29,951 nucleotides of DNA, from positions 1 to 29,951 of the forward strand of contig CADCQR010000119.1 in the NCBI GenBank assembly GCA_902803685.1, given 5' to 3'. Both the position numbers and the translations under genes were made by a program. The DNA comes from an uncultured Erysipelotrichaceae bacterium. GTDB taxonomy: Bacteria > Bacillota_I > Bacilli_A > RF39 > UBA660. Within the stretch, counting starts at the first letter, position 1. The number at the start of each line of letters is the position of its first letter. A model generated the notes under the pieces. It made no database searches and had not been told where the DNA came from. It saw only the letters and a list, made by a program, of their open reading frames with translations. Shown here piece after piece: positions 1 through 7,573 of this stretch.

Positions 1-5
1 AATTT

Positions 6-82
6 GTCTGCGTAGCTCAGCTGGATAGAGCAATCGCCTTCTAAGCGATCGGTCAGGCGTTCGAGTCGCCTCGCGGACACCA
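6..82 (+). tRNA. tRNA-Arg (anticodon TCT), CCA encoded
   Basis: A full cloverleaf can be folded. The acceptor stem 6-12 pairs with 72-78, with one G-T wobble. The anticodon stem 33-37/45-49 closes the loop CTTCTAA, giving anticodon TCT (Arg, codons AGA/AGG). The T stem 55-59/67-71 closes a TTCGAGT loop. The discriminator is A79 and CCA (80-82) is encoded. AGA is the dominant Arg codon in neighbouring genes, so this is probably a major tRNA. An intrinsic terminator follows at once, so it looks like a single-tRNA transcript. Confidence 0.97.
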
Positions 83-92
83 TTTTGTATTT

Positions 93-118
93 AAAGCCAT
101 TTGTTGATGGCTTTTTTT
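93..118 (+). terminator. Intrinsic terminator after tRNA-Arg
   Basis: An 8-bp stem AAAGCCAT/ATGGCTTT with a 5-nt loop is followed by a run of T. It separates the tRNA from the bacteriocin operon. Confidence 0.9.
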
Positions 119-210
119 GTGCTTAAATCTTCATTTTCAATAAAAAGTAAGTATTTTTTAGAATTTGTTATTATTTCGTTAATTTATTTATAGGGAGTGA
201 GGATAAGTGC

Positions 211-2277
211 ATGAAAGTTGTATTACAAGATGGGATAAAAGATTGTGGTATTTGTTGTCTTCTTAGTATTATCAGATTCTATGGGGGAGAAGTTTCTAAG
301 GAGTACTTAAGAAAACTCACAAATACTAATAAGGATGGGGTTTCTGCATATAATTTGATAGAAGCAGCAAAGAGTCTTGGTATGGATGCATATGGAATGA
401 GCGGAGAATTAAAAAAAATGGATATCAATAACTTACCTTGTATTGCCCATGTAAATGTGAATGCCAGTTATCAGCATTTTGTTGTCCTATATAAAATAGA
501 AGCGAAAAAAGTAATTATAATGGATCCTGCAGTAGGAAAAAAGGCTTTAAATATTTCTGAATTTTTACTCATGAGTACAAACAACTATATTATTTTAAAA
601 GCAAAAAAGAGACTACCTATATTTAACAGTAAGAAAATTGTAAGAAAAGTAATATTTTCTGGTATAAAAAGAAATATTTTTAAGATTATATTGCTAATAT
701 TATTGATGTTTAATCTTATTATTTTAGAAGTCTTAATAGCTTTTAATTTTAAATATATGATTACATTTTCAATTAACTATTTAGTATCTACAAATATTAG
801 AATTATTTCAATATTAATTATATTATTAAATTTATTTTATATTTGTATGTATATTTTATACAGAAAGCTTTTGTATAAATTGATTTTCCTATTCGATAAA
901 GAAATTACAATAAAAACTTTTAAGCAATTAATCTTTCTTCCTTATTTTTATTATAAGAATAGAACGGTAGGTGAAGTGTTATCAAGATTTAATGATTTAA
1001 CGACCATAAAAGGCTATTTAGTAAAATTTTTTTCTTCTTTTCTTAATGAATTTATCAGTTTAATTGTATTTTTTTCATTTATAGTTAGTATAAATAGTAG
1101 AATGGCGTGCTTTGTGTTAAGCTATTTCCTTATTTGTAGTATTTTTGTTTTTAAGAGAAGTTTTAATAAGAAAAAACTTTTTAAACAAACAAAAAAAATT
1201 GGTGATAGGGTAGAATCATATATAGTAGAGTCATTAACTAATGTTGATACTACAAAAGGTAGCCATCTTGAAAAGAGATTTTTTGATAAGTTTAGAATAA
1301 AATATAATCAGTTATTAGAGAAAAATTATAAATATTTTAATATTATAAACTTTAATAGTGCATTTTTTAAAGCTATTGAAAATATTTTAAATGTTTTGAT
1401 ATATGGTATCGGCAGTTATTATGTTATTTCGAATAAATTAGATTTAGAAAATCTAATAATATTTATAACTTTTTTTCAGTATGTGTTAAAGTGTTTTAAT
1501 ATATTGATAAGTAATTTAGAAGAACTTCCTAATTTTAATATATGTATAGAAAGGGTAGAGGATTTATATTCTATTTTTGATGAATGTTTTATACATAGTT
1601 ATTTTTATTTAAATTATAAATTGGATGGAGATATACACTTTAATAAATTATATTACAAAGTCGATAATAGAATTATCTTTAATGGTATTGATTTGCTTTT
1701 AAAGAGTGGTGATAGAGTACTGCTATTTGGTAATAGTGGTAGTGGCAAGAGTACATTAGTTAAAATGTTACTAAGGTATGTGGAAATACCATTTTCAATG
1801 ATAAGTATAGGTGGCATAGATATTAATCATTATCATCTAGAAAATTTACGAAAATATATTACATATGTAAGTTCTAATGAATTACTTTTTAATGATACGA
1901 TTTATAATAATATTTGCTTATATAAAGATATATCAGAAGATGTTTTTATGAAGATTATTAAAATTTGTCGAGTAAATAAGATTTTTGGTAACGATATTAG
2001 AAATTATAAGAGAATTATAGAAGAGAATGGTTTTTTATTGAGTAGCGGAGAAAGGCAAAGAATAATTTTGGCTAGAAGCTTAGCAAGAATGAGTAACATT
2101 TATATATTCGATGAGGCGTTTGGGCAAATAGATATTGAACAGACAAACAAGATAATATCAGATATGTTTGATTATCTAAAGGGAAAAACAATCATTGTTA
2201 TTAGTCATCGAAATAATAACAAAAAATACTTTAATAGAGTATTAAAATTATCGGATGGTATAATTTGTGAAAAATGA
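211..2277 (+). CDS. Peptidase-containing bacteriocin ABC exporter (C39 peptidase + TM + ATPase)
   Basis: Exports peptides across the membrane while cutting off their double-glycine leader. Three parts can be seen in 688 residues. A C39 cysteine-protease domain covers about 1-130, with Q6, catalytic C12 in DCGICC, H89 and D105. A membrane domain covers about 150-435. The nucleotide-binding domain has Walker A GNSGSGKST (507-515), signature LSSGERQ (610-616), Walker B YIFDEA (631-636) and switch His666. The Q-loop is odd: YVSSNELLF stands where family members usually have YVPQ, so the Gln is missing. The ATG follows an AGGGAGTGAGG ribosome site. The two downstream GG-leader peptides are the obvious substrates. 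Family length is normal (about 700). Confidence 0.95.
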   Translation: MKVVLQDGIKDCGICCLLSIIRFYGGEVSKEYLRKLTNTNKDGVSAYNLIEAAKSLGMDAYGMSGELKKMDINNLPCIAHVNVNASYQHFVVLYKIEAKKVIIMDPAVGKKALNISEFLLMSTNNYIILKAKKRLPIFNSKKIVRKVIFSGIKRNIFKIILLILLMFNLIILEVLIAFNFKYMITFSINYLVSTNIRIISILIILLNLFYICMYILYRKLLYKLIFLFDKEITIKTFKQLIFLPYFYYKNRTVGEVLSRFNDLTTIKGYLVKFFSSFLNEFISLIVFFSFIVSINSRMACFVLSYFLICSIFVFKRSFNKKKLFKQTKKIGDRVESYIVESLTNVDTTKGSHLEKRFFDKFRIKYNQLLEKNYKYFNIINFNSAFFKAIENILNVLIYGIGSYYVISNKLDLENLIIFITFFQYVLKCFNILISNLEELPNFNICIERVEDLYSIFDECFIHSYFYLNYKLDGDIHFNKLYYKVDNRIIFNGIDLLLKSGDRVLLFGNSGSGKSTLVKMLLRYVEIPFSMISIGGIDINHYHLENLRKYITYVSSNELLFNDTIYNNICLYKDISEDVFMKIIKICRVNKIFGNDIRNYKRIIEENGFLLSSGERQRIILARSLARMSNIYIFDEAFGQIDIEQTNKIISDMFDYLKGKTIIVISHRNNNKKYFNRVLKLSDGIICEK

Positions 2278-2659
2278 ATATGAAAAGTTTAATTTAAACA
2301 TCGTTTTGATAATATTATTATTTATCTTAGAAGGTATATTTTTTATCACTTTATTTAATGTCAAAATAAGTACTTACAAATTATTTGATGGCATAGTTAT
2401 TAATGATAATTTAGTTGAGATTATTGTTTCTTCGGATGATTTAGAATTATTTAATAACAGTCATTATTTTTATTATAATAACGCCAAGGTAAAGTTTAAA
2501 ATAGAACAAGTTGATAGAAATATCATTAAGGGATATCATTCTGTAGTTATCAGTTGTACTTCAAAAAAGTCAGTCAACGAGATATTTAGATTCTCTTTAT
2601 TTAGAAAAAAAGTTAATACAGTTAGTATGTTTAAAATTATATGGAAGGGGGATTTTTAA
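2267..2659 (+). CDS. Single-TM accessory protein of the bacteriocin operon
   Basis: 130 residues starting at GTG and overlapping the exporter gene by 11 bp, so translation is coupled. An N-terminal hydrophobic segment (about 10-32) is followed by a beta-rich soluble part predicted to lie outside the cell. Position and layout suggest a cut-down secretion accessory (membrane-fusion/HlyD-like) protein. It could instead be the immunity protein, since no other candidate lies in the operon. No family is firmly recognised. Its TAATG junction overlaps the start of the first peptide gene. Confidence 0.75.
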   Translation: MKNEYEKFNLNIVLIILLFILEGIFFITLFNVKISTYKLFDGIVINDNLVEIIVSSDDLELFNNSHYFYYNNAKVKFKIEQVDRNIIKGYHSVVISCTSKKSVNEIFRFSLFRKKVNTVSMFKIIWKGDF

Positions 2660-2805
2660 TGAAAGAAATAAATAACGATGCTTTATATAATATAAAGGGC
2701 GGCTTTGACACTAATGTACTTGTTGCTTTAGGAATTGTAGCACTTGTAACGTTTTTAGCTGGAATAATTGATGGAATAACTAATCCTGAGAGGTGTAATT
2801 CATGA
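2659..2805 (+). CDS. Double-glycine-leader bacteriocin precursor, peptide 1
   Basis: 48 residues. The leader MKEINNDALYNIKGG (15 residues) matches the class II double-glycine leader pattern (acidic/hydrophobic heptad ending in GG). The 33-residue mature part is hydrophobic, holds a GxxxG motif (GIIDG, mature residues 20-24) and ends in a polar tail with one Cys. The ATG overlaps the stop of the preceding gene by one base, and GGAAGGGGG (2643-2651) is a strong ribosome site. The leader should be cut by the C39 exporter encoded upstream. Function as an antimicrobial is inferred; a signalling peptide is also possible. Confidence 0.88.
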   Translation: MKEINNDALYNIKGGFDTNVLVALGIVALVTFLAGIIDGITNPERCNS

Positions 2806-2975
2806 ATATTATTAATGATGAAAATTTAGTAAATATAAAAGGAGGTAGTACGAGTGTTAGTTCTACTGTTATAAATGCATGTGTTAATCTTATAGAAACG
2901 ATATATGATATAGGTCGTGGTGTTGGCTCAGCTATAAGAAGATTTGTTGATGGAGAGTTGTGTCCGTTAAGATAA
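2802..2975 (+). CDS. Double-glycine-leader bacteriocin precursor, peptide 2
   Basis: 57 residues, starting in an ATGA overlap with peptide 1. The leader MNIINDENLVNIKGG closely resembles that of peptide 1, so both should be processed by the same C39 domain. The 42-residue mature part has an amphipathic centre with GxxxG (GRGVG, mature 23-27), a basic RR, and Cys at mature 12 and 39 that could form a disulfide. Two adjacent peptides each with GxxxG fit the class IIb two-peptide bacteriocin pattern. No homologue is recalled. Confidence 0.88.
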   Translation: MNIINDENLVNIKGGSTSVSSTVINACVNLIETIYDIGRGVGSAIRRFVDGELCPLR

Positions 2976-2984
2976 AGTAAGGAG

Positions 2985-3024
2985 ATTAGGTAATTCATTA
3001 TAGTATAAATTACCTAATTTTTTT
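2985..3024 (+). terminator. Terminator of the bacteriocin operon
   Basis: Inverted repeat ATTAGGTAATT / AATTACCTAAT with a 12-nt loop and a T tract at 3018-3024. Confidence 0.88.
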
Positions 3025-3030
3025 CAACAA

Positions 3031-3059
3031 TTGACAGATTATTTTAATTATCATATTAT
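3031..3059 (+). promoter_or_regulatory. Sigma-A promoter of the metallopeptidase-like gene
   Basis: -35 TTGACA (3031-3036), 17-bp spacer, -10 TATTAT (3054-3059). Transcription would start near 3066, so translation cannot begin upstream of that. This supports the ATG at 3094. Confidence 0.85.
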
Positions 3060-3093
3060 CTTAGTAAATGATGATCTTTGTCGGAGGCAAATA

Positions 3094-4209
3094 ATGGGAT
3101 ATTGGGATTATAAACAAACTGAGGAATATAAGCACTATGCAACTTTAATTGATTCTTGCGTTGAATCTTTCTTTAATCATACTGGTTTAAAATTCCCCAC
3201 AATACTTGTGTCAATTGATCAATGTAAAGGGGATACTAAATTCGATTTATGCAGAATAGGTGGATTTTATGATCCCGTTAGGAAGATTACAAAAATGTTG
3301 TATGAGAATGTTATGAAGCAGAAAGCTAAAGGTATTGCTGATACTTGGCTATCTTATGCGACTTTTCATGAACTTGCTCATAAACACCAAGATTTTGAGC
3401 CATACAATATAACAAGTTTACAGGACCCATCTAAATCAATGGAAGTTATATATAAGTTTGCAATGCAGGCAGAATACATAAATAGACTTGATTTACCTAA
3501 TTCTGAAACGGGTGGTAAATTTTATTTGGATAACCATGATAACTTTTTGATTGAGATAGATGCTGATACAAAAGGTATATGGGATGCAGTAGATATGCAT
3601 AATAAACGTCCTTGGTTATGGCAAGACTGGAACGTACAATACATTTACTGTTATAGAATTTATAATTATGCCCGTTTTTTGAATTATGATGTACTAGCAA
3701 CAATTGATAGGTTAAATGCATTCATCTCGGCTTATCCAGGAATTGTTGCTACTCCAGAGGGAAGGCAGCAATATTTTAAAGGCCAAGAATTCTTTTTTGA
3801 ATTTTTTGATAAAAAAGGTAGGTATAAATCTGTTGCTGAGATTATGGCTAATAAAAAAATTCAGCAAGCTGATGAACTTACTGTCGCAGCAATTATGTCG
3901 TCAAAACACTTTATTAGCCAAATAGATATGCTTAGTGATACTGAGAGAAAGTTTGTCTTAGATAATCTGGCAAAAATATCTGGCTTCTATACACAGCAGA
4001 TAAGCACTTACAAGAGAAATATTCCTCAAGGTGATAAAGCTAAAGCTCTTGAATATATAAATAGGTTTTGCGGAAAAAATAAGCGGAAAGTTCTTCCTTT
4101 GGGCCATTCTTCTCATTATGCGTTAGTCAACAATACTTTAACTAAGTATGAATATCAAATAAAAGGTAGCTCGCTAGGAACAGAAAATAGGCATAATTTG
4201 TCTTTTTAA
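3094..4209 (+). CDS. Putative zinc metallopeptidase-like protein (HExxH)
   Basis: 371 residues from the ATG at 3094, which follows CGGAGG. A longer reading from 3031 would start inside the promoter and is rejected. The sequence has FHELAH (His92, Glu93, His96), the HExxH zinc signature, and FLIEIDAD about 58 residues later (Glu154/Asp158), where gluzincin-like enzymes keep their third ligand and an AD motif. No signal peptide or TM segment, so it is probably cytoplasmic. The C-terminal half is helical and unassigned. It stands alone between two terminator/promoter boundaries. The family is not recognised, and peptidase activity is inferred from the motif only. Confidence 0.8.
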   Translation: MGYWDYKQTEEYKHYATLIDSCVESFFNHTGLKFPTILVSIDQCKGDTKFDLCRIGGFYDPVRKITKMLYENVMKQKAKGIADTWLSYATFHELAHKHQDFEPYNITSLQDPSKSMEVIYKFAMQAEYINRLDLPNSETGGKFYLDNHDNFLIEIDADTKGIWDAVDMHNKRPWLWQDWNVQYIYCYRIYNYARFLNYDVLATIDRLNAFISAYPGIVATPEGRQQYFKGQEFFFEFFDKKGRYKSVAEIMANKKIQQADELTVAAIMSSKHFISQIDMLSDTERKFVLDNLAKISGFYTQQISTYKRNIPQGDKAKALEYINRFCGKNKRKVLPLGHSSHYALVNNTLTKYEYQIKGSSLGTENRHNLSF

Positions 4210-4241
4210 ATCCGCATTTTTCAAAAAAAGTCGAAAATGTG

Positions 4242-4270
4242 TTGAAAACTCATTACAATTTTGTTATAAT
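4242..4270 (+). promoter_or_regulatory. Sigma-A promoter of rpsU
   Basis: -35 TTGAAA (4242-4247), 17-bp spacer, -10 TATAAT (4265-4270), about 30 bp before the rpsU start. Confidence 0.85.
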
Positions 4271-4301
4271 CATTGGTAGTTGAAGTGAAGGGAGGGATAG
4301 A

Positions 4302-4502
4302 ATGGCAACTAAAGTAACTGTTAGAGGAAATTTGGATCAAGCTCTAAGAAAGTTTAAGCAAAAAGTAGCAAGAGACGGTGTCCCTTCAGAATGGAAAAAA
4401 AGAGAAGCTTATGATAAGCCAGGTGTTAAAAGAAGAGCTGCTAAAAAAGAAGGCATAAAGAATTCTCAAAAGAGAAATCGTGCTAACAATAGAGATTATT
4501 AA
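4302..4502 (+). CDS. rpsU: 30S ribosomal protein S21
   Basis: 66 residues, short and very basic, with the S21 pattern: an N-terminal beta segment (KVTVRGNLDQAL), KFKQKVARDGV, and a basic helical tail. It binds the small subunit near the 3' end of 16S rRNA and helps initiation. GGGAGGG precedes the ATG. The next gene is yqeY, the usual partner in Bacillota. The stop codon lies inside a terminator hairpin, so rpsU may often be transcribed alone. Confidence 0.96.
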   Translation: MATKVTVRGNLDQALRKFKQKVARDGVPSEWKKREAYDKPGVKRRAAKKEGIKNSQKRNRANNRDY

Positions 4503-4515
4503 TCTCTATTTTTTT
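4488..4515 (+). terminator. Terminator overlapping the rpsU stop codon
   Basis: AATAGAGATT / AATCTCTATT stem with a short loop and a T run to 4515; the rpsU stop lies in the loop region. The following 125 bp up to yqeY are AT-rich, with no convincing promoter. Confidence 0.85.
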
Positions 4516-4641
4516 GTATAAATTATTTGAATTTTTATCTTATAACATATATTATATTTATTAAGGGCATATGTTTTATAATTACATTTAGATATATGCT
4601 TAAAAAAGTCTTTTTAATTATATAATATAGGAGATGATAAT

Positions 4642-5079
4642 ATGGTAGAAAAATTACAAAAAGATATGATTGAAGCTATGAAAAATCACGAAAAAGAGAG
4701 ATTAATGGTAATACGTATGATAAAAGGTGCCATGACCCAAGAAAGAATAGATAATAAAAGAGAAGAAAACGATGATTTACTACTTGATGTAGTTAATAAG
4801 CAAATAAAACTGAGAAAAGATTCAATCTCTGAGTTTGAAAAAGGTGGAAGAAGTGATTTAGTTCAAAAGACTCAGAATGAAATTAATGTTTTACTCCAAT
4901 ATTTACCAGAACAGTTATCTAAAGAAGAAGTTTTAAACGTTATTGAAACAATTTTTGGGGAAATAAAGCCAAGTGGTATTAAAGATATGGGAAAAGTAAT
5001 GAGTCAAGCTCAAGCTAAATTAAAAGGCCGAGCAGATATGAAAGATGTTAGTGCAATAATACGTGAAAAATTACAGTAG
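4642..5079 (+). CDS. yqeY: GatB/YqeY domain protein
   Basis: 145 residues, the normal YqeY length. An all-helical protein with the KxRxxVxRMIKGA-type N-terminal helix, R-K-DSISEFEKGGRSDL and the Y-LPEQLS motif. The C-terminal half is homologous to the tRNA-binding tail of GatB. The exact role is unknown; tRNA-related function is usually assumed. It follows rpsU as in Bacillus and has an AGGAG ribosome site. Confidence 0.92.
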   Translation: MVEKLQKDMIEAMKNHEKERLMVIRMIKGAMTQERIDNKREENDDLLLDVVNKQIKLRKDSISEFEKGGRSDLVQKTQNEINVLLQYLPEQLSKEEVLNVIETIFGEIKPSGIKDMGKVMSQAQAKLKGRADMKDVSAIIREKLQ

Positions 5080-5107
5080 AAATACTAATCAAGTATTTCT
5101 TTTATTT
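5079..5107 (+). terminator. Terminator after yqeY
   Basis: GAAATACT / AGTATTTC stem with a 5-nt loop, followed by a T-rich run. Confidence 0.8.
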
Positions 5108-5109
5108 TA

Positions 5110-5117
5110 CATATAAT
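5110..5117 (+). promoter_or_regulatory. Possible sporulation (sigma-E-like) -10 of yqfC
   Basis: CATATAAT lies just ahead of yqfC and resembles the sigma-E -10 (CATACAAT). AAGTATT, about 12 bp upstream, is a poor -35. yqfC-yqfD belongs to the mother-cell regulon in Bacillus. If used, transcription starts at about 5124 and translation would begin at TTG 5134 rather than ATG 5122. Confidence 0.3.
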
Positions 5118-5121
5118 TTTT

Positions 5122-5373
5122 ATGGGTGATACTTTGAAAGAGGCTATTAGAAAGTATTTTAATGACTTGGATTTTAGATATACAGTTTATCCCAATATGT
5201 TATATATAATCAATTTTAATAAAATATTATCATTAGAAGAAAACCGAGTTAGTATATTGGTTAATAGTGATAGGATAATATTTAAAGGTAATAATTTCAT
5301 ATTGAATAAATTATTAGATCATGAAGTAATTATAAGTGGTAGAGTACTAGGGGTAGAAGTAAATGCAATCTAA
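5122..5373 (+). CDS. yqfC: Sporulation protein YqfC (YabP/YqfC family)
   Basis: 83 residues from ATG 5122, or 79 from TTG 5134, which has the better-placed GGGTGA ribosome site. The sequence has the family pattern: a short N-terminal helix, then small beta repeats of the type ILVNSDRIIFKGNNFIL followed by VIISGRVLGVEV. It acts with YqfD in the mother cell during sporulation; the molecular role is unknown. The gene overlaps yqfD by 11 bp, as expected for the pair. Assignment rests on pattern plus neighbour. Confidence 0.85.
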   Translation: MGDTLKEAIRKYFNDLDFRYTVYPNMLYIINFNKILSLEENRVSILVNSDRIIFKGNNFILNKLLDHEVIISGRVLGVEVNAI

Positions 5374-6505
5374 AATAGAGTTAAGAATAGTAGGGAAGAA
5401 TTTAGATTACTTTTTTAATTTATTAATCAGTAAAAATATAAATATGGAGGTATTAGAAAAAAACAATAAATACATAACTATTTTAATAGACAAAAATAAT
5501 TATGAAAAGATTAAAAAAATAAAGACTAGTTATAAATTTATTGTAATTAGATTACATGGTTTTTTATATTTTAAGGATTTGCTTAAAAGATATTTTTCTT
5601 TTATTTTTAGCTTTTTTATGTGTATGTGTTTATTGATTATAGTTAGTAATGCTATATTAGACATTAAAGTCATCACTAGCAATAAAAATATCAATAAGAT
5701 GATTTTAGAGGACTTAAAAGTAAGAGGAATTTCCAAATATAGATTTAAGACAGATTTTCAGCGAAAGAATAAAATAATGGAGGAGATATTGGAAGAAGAA
5801 AAGGATAATATTGAGTGGCTTGAAATAGAAGAGTATGGAACTATGTATAAGATTAATGTTGTTGAAAGGATAAAGAATAAACCAGAAGTAACTTGTGTCC
5901 CTAGTAACATAATTGCAAAAAAGGATGCTATTGTACTTAATATAGAAGCCTATTCTGGAGAAGTTTTAACTGCTATTAATCGCGGAGTAAAAAAAGGTGA
6001 TATATTGATAAGTGGTAATATCTACAATAAAGAGGAGATTGTAAATACCAAGTGCAGTAAAGGAAGAGTTTTTGGTGAAGTTTGGTATCAAGTACATATT
6101 GATTTACCAAAACACTATTACGAAGAAAATGTTACCGGAAAAATTGAAAAAAAATTAGGAATTGAACTTTTTAATTATAAAAGTAAGAGTACATTTAGTA
6201 CCTATAAGAGAAAAGATATTTATATATATAACGACAATATTTTACCTATAAAGCTTTTTTTCACAGAATATTTAGAAACTAATGTAGTTGATATGAATTT
6301 TGATATTCATAATATTGACAAATACGCTTTGAAAAAAGCAGAAAAAGATTTAAAAAATAAATTAGGAACAGATGATAAGATCATTCTTAAAAAAATTTTG
6401 AAAAAAGAGGAAAAGAATAGTAGAATAATAGTGAGTGTGTTCTTTAAAGTTTATGAAGACATAACTCAGATTCAAGAGATTCACAATTCGGTGGATGGAG
6501 AGTGA
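5363..6505 (+). CDS. yqfD: Sporulation protein YqfD
   Basis: 380 residues, close to the usual length (about 390). It has an N-terminal soluble part of about 80 residues, one TM segment (about 75-98) and a long outside domain with the conserved stretch EVTCVPSNIIAKKDAIVLNIE..SGE.L....V.KGD.LISG. That HlyD-like KxGDxLxxG pattern is typical of YqfD. It is a mother-cell membrane protein required for efficient sporulation in Bacillus. In Bacillus phoH follows; here a VanZ-like gene does. Confidence 0.93.
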   Translation: MQSKIELRIVGKNLDYFFNLLISKNINMEVLEKNNKYITILIDKNNYEKIKKIKTSYKFIVIRLHGFLYFKDLLKRYFSFIFSFFMCMCLLIIVSNAILDIKVITSNKNINKMILEDLKVRGISKYRFKTDFQRKNKIMEEILEEEKDNIEWLEIEEYGTMYKINVVERIKNKPEVTCVPSNIIAKKDAIVLNIEAYSGEVLTAINRGVKKGDILISGNIYNKEEIVNTKCSKGRVFGEVWYQVHIDLPKHYYEENVTGKIEKKLGIELFNYKSKSTFSTYKRKDIYIYNDNILPIKLFFTEYLETNVVDMNFDIHNIDKYALKKAEKDLKNKLGTDDKIILKKILKKEEKNSRIIVSVFFKVYEDITQIQEIHNSVDGE

Positions 6506-6508
6506 TTT

Positions 6509-7108
6509 ATGATAGATACAGTAAACAATACTATTCAAAATGTATTAAGTATTACTTGGCCAATGCTAGTTATTTCTAGTGTTGTATTAATATCTCTCAG
6601 AGTGGCTTATGTCATAAAAAATAAGCAAAGAATGATTTTTTATAAGGATTTACTTGCCTATGCTTTCATTTTATATATTTTGTGTTTGTTCCAATTAGTT
6701 ACATTCCGTTATGATGTATCATGGAGTACCAATAATTTTATTCCTTTTAAAGAGATTTTGCGCTATAATATGGGAAGTCGTTTGTTCTTTAAGAATGTTG
6801 TAGGTAATACGGTGTTATTCATGCCATATGGGTTCTTTTCAAGTATATACCTAAAAAATAGTAAAGCTAAGCTGATAGTATTTTTAACATTTATAACTTC
6901 AGTTGCTATTGAAGTGGTGCAATTGGTTATTGGTAGGGTATTTGACATAGATGATATTTTGTTGAATTTGTTTGGTGGCTACTTAGGTTTTGTTATTTAT
7001 TATTTTGCTAAACTTATATGGGATAAAGTTCCTCCAGAATTTAAGAATGAATGGATTTTAAATGCTTTTGCCATTATTATTTTAATTATAGTTATTTCGT
7101 TGATATAG
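6509..7108 (+). CDS. VanZ-like family membrane protein
   Basis: 199 residues with about five TM segments and the VanZ-family signature: NFIPF, then NVVGNTVLFMPYGFF, then SVAIEVVQLVIGRVFDIDDI and NLFGGYLG. The family is named after the teicoplanin-resistance protein VanZ; the biochemical role of most members is unknown. It starts three bases after the yqfD stop, with its ribosome site GGTGGATGGAG inside yqfD, so it is in the operon. It occupies the place of phoH, which is absent here. A role in envelope or spore biology is only inferred. Confidence 0.92.
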   Translation: MIDTVNNTIQNVLSITWPMLVISSVVLISLRVAYVIKNKQRMIFYKDLLAYAFILYILCLFQLVTFRYDVSWSTNNFIPFKEILRYNMGSRLFFKNVVGNTVLFMPYGFFSSIYLKNSKAKLIVFLTFITSVAIEVVQLVIGRVFDIDDILLNLFGGYLGFVIYYFAKLIWDKVPPEFKNEWILNAFAIIILIIVISLI

Positions 7109-7117
7109 GAGATGTTT

Positions 7118-7573
7118 ATGGATAGTAGTAATATAGAAATATTTAATCAAACCAATGTAGATATACCAGAGTTAGAGACTGTATTGAAAGTACTTTATAG
7201 TGCTATAGAAAAAGAAAAGTTAGAAAAGATTAATTTTAATCTAATAATAGTTGATAATGAATATATACATAGATTAAATAGGGATTATAGAAATATTGAC
7301 AGAGAAACAGATGTTATAACATTTGCTTTAGAGGACGAAGACAGTATGATTCTTCCAGATAATATGAGAGTTTTGGGGGATATTTATATTTCCTTAGATA
7401 AAGCCAAAAGTCAAGCTGAAGAGTATGGCCATTCTTTTTTAAGAGAAATTTGTTTTTTAGCAGTTCATGGTTTTTATCATTTATTAGGCTATGATCATAT
7501 GACACCAGAAGATGAAAAAGTAATGTTTGGAAAACAAGAGGAGGTATTGAGTTCTTATGGGATTACTCGCTAG
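7118..7573 (+). CDS. ybeY: Endoribonuclease YbeY (16S rRNA maturation)
   Basis: Single-strand endonuclease acting in 16S rRNA 3'-end processing and ribosome quality control. The zinc motif HGFYHLLGYDH (His117, His121, His127) and the R-ETDVITFA segment are intact. Two ATGs are available. 7112 directly abuts the TAGGAG ribosome site, while 7118 is 6 nt from it, so 7118 (151 residues) is chosen. Family length is about 150-155. The end overlaps dgkA by 17 bp. Confidence 0.95.
   Translation: MDSSNIEIFNQTNVDIPELETVLKVLYSAIEKEKLEKINFNLIIVDNEYIHRLNRDYRNIDRETDVITFALEDEDSMILPDNMRVLGDIYISLDKAKSQAEEYGHSFLREICFLAVHGFYHLLGYDHMTPEDEKVMFGKQEEVLSSYGITR

Noticed and set aside
6..3030. Genomic island integrated at tRNA-Arg
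   Set aside because: A bacteriocin operon behind a tRNA is suggestive, but no integrase and no direct repeat of the tRNA 3' end could be found by eye.
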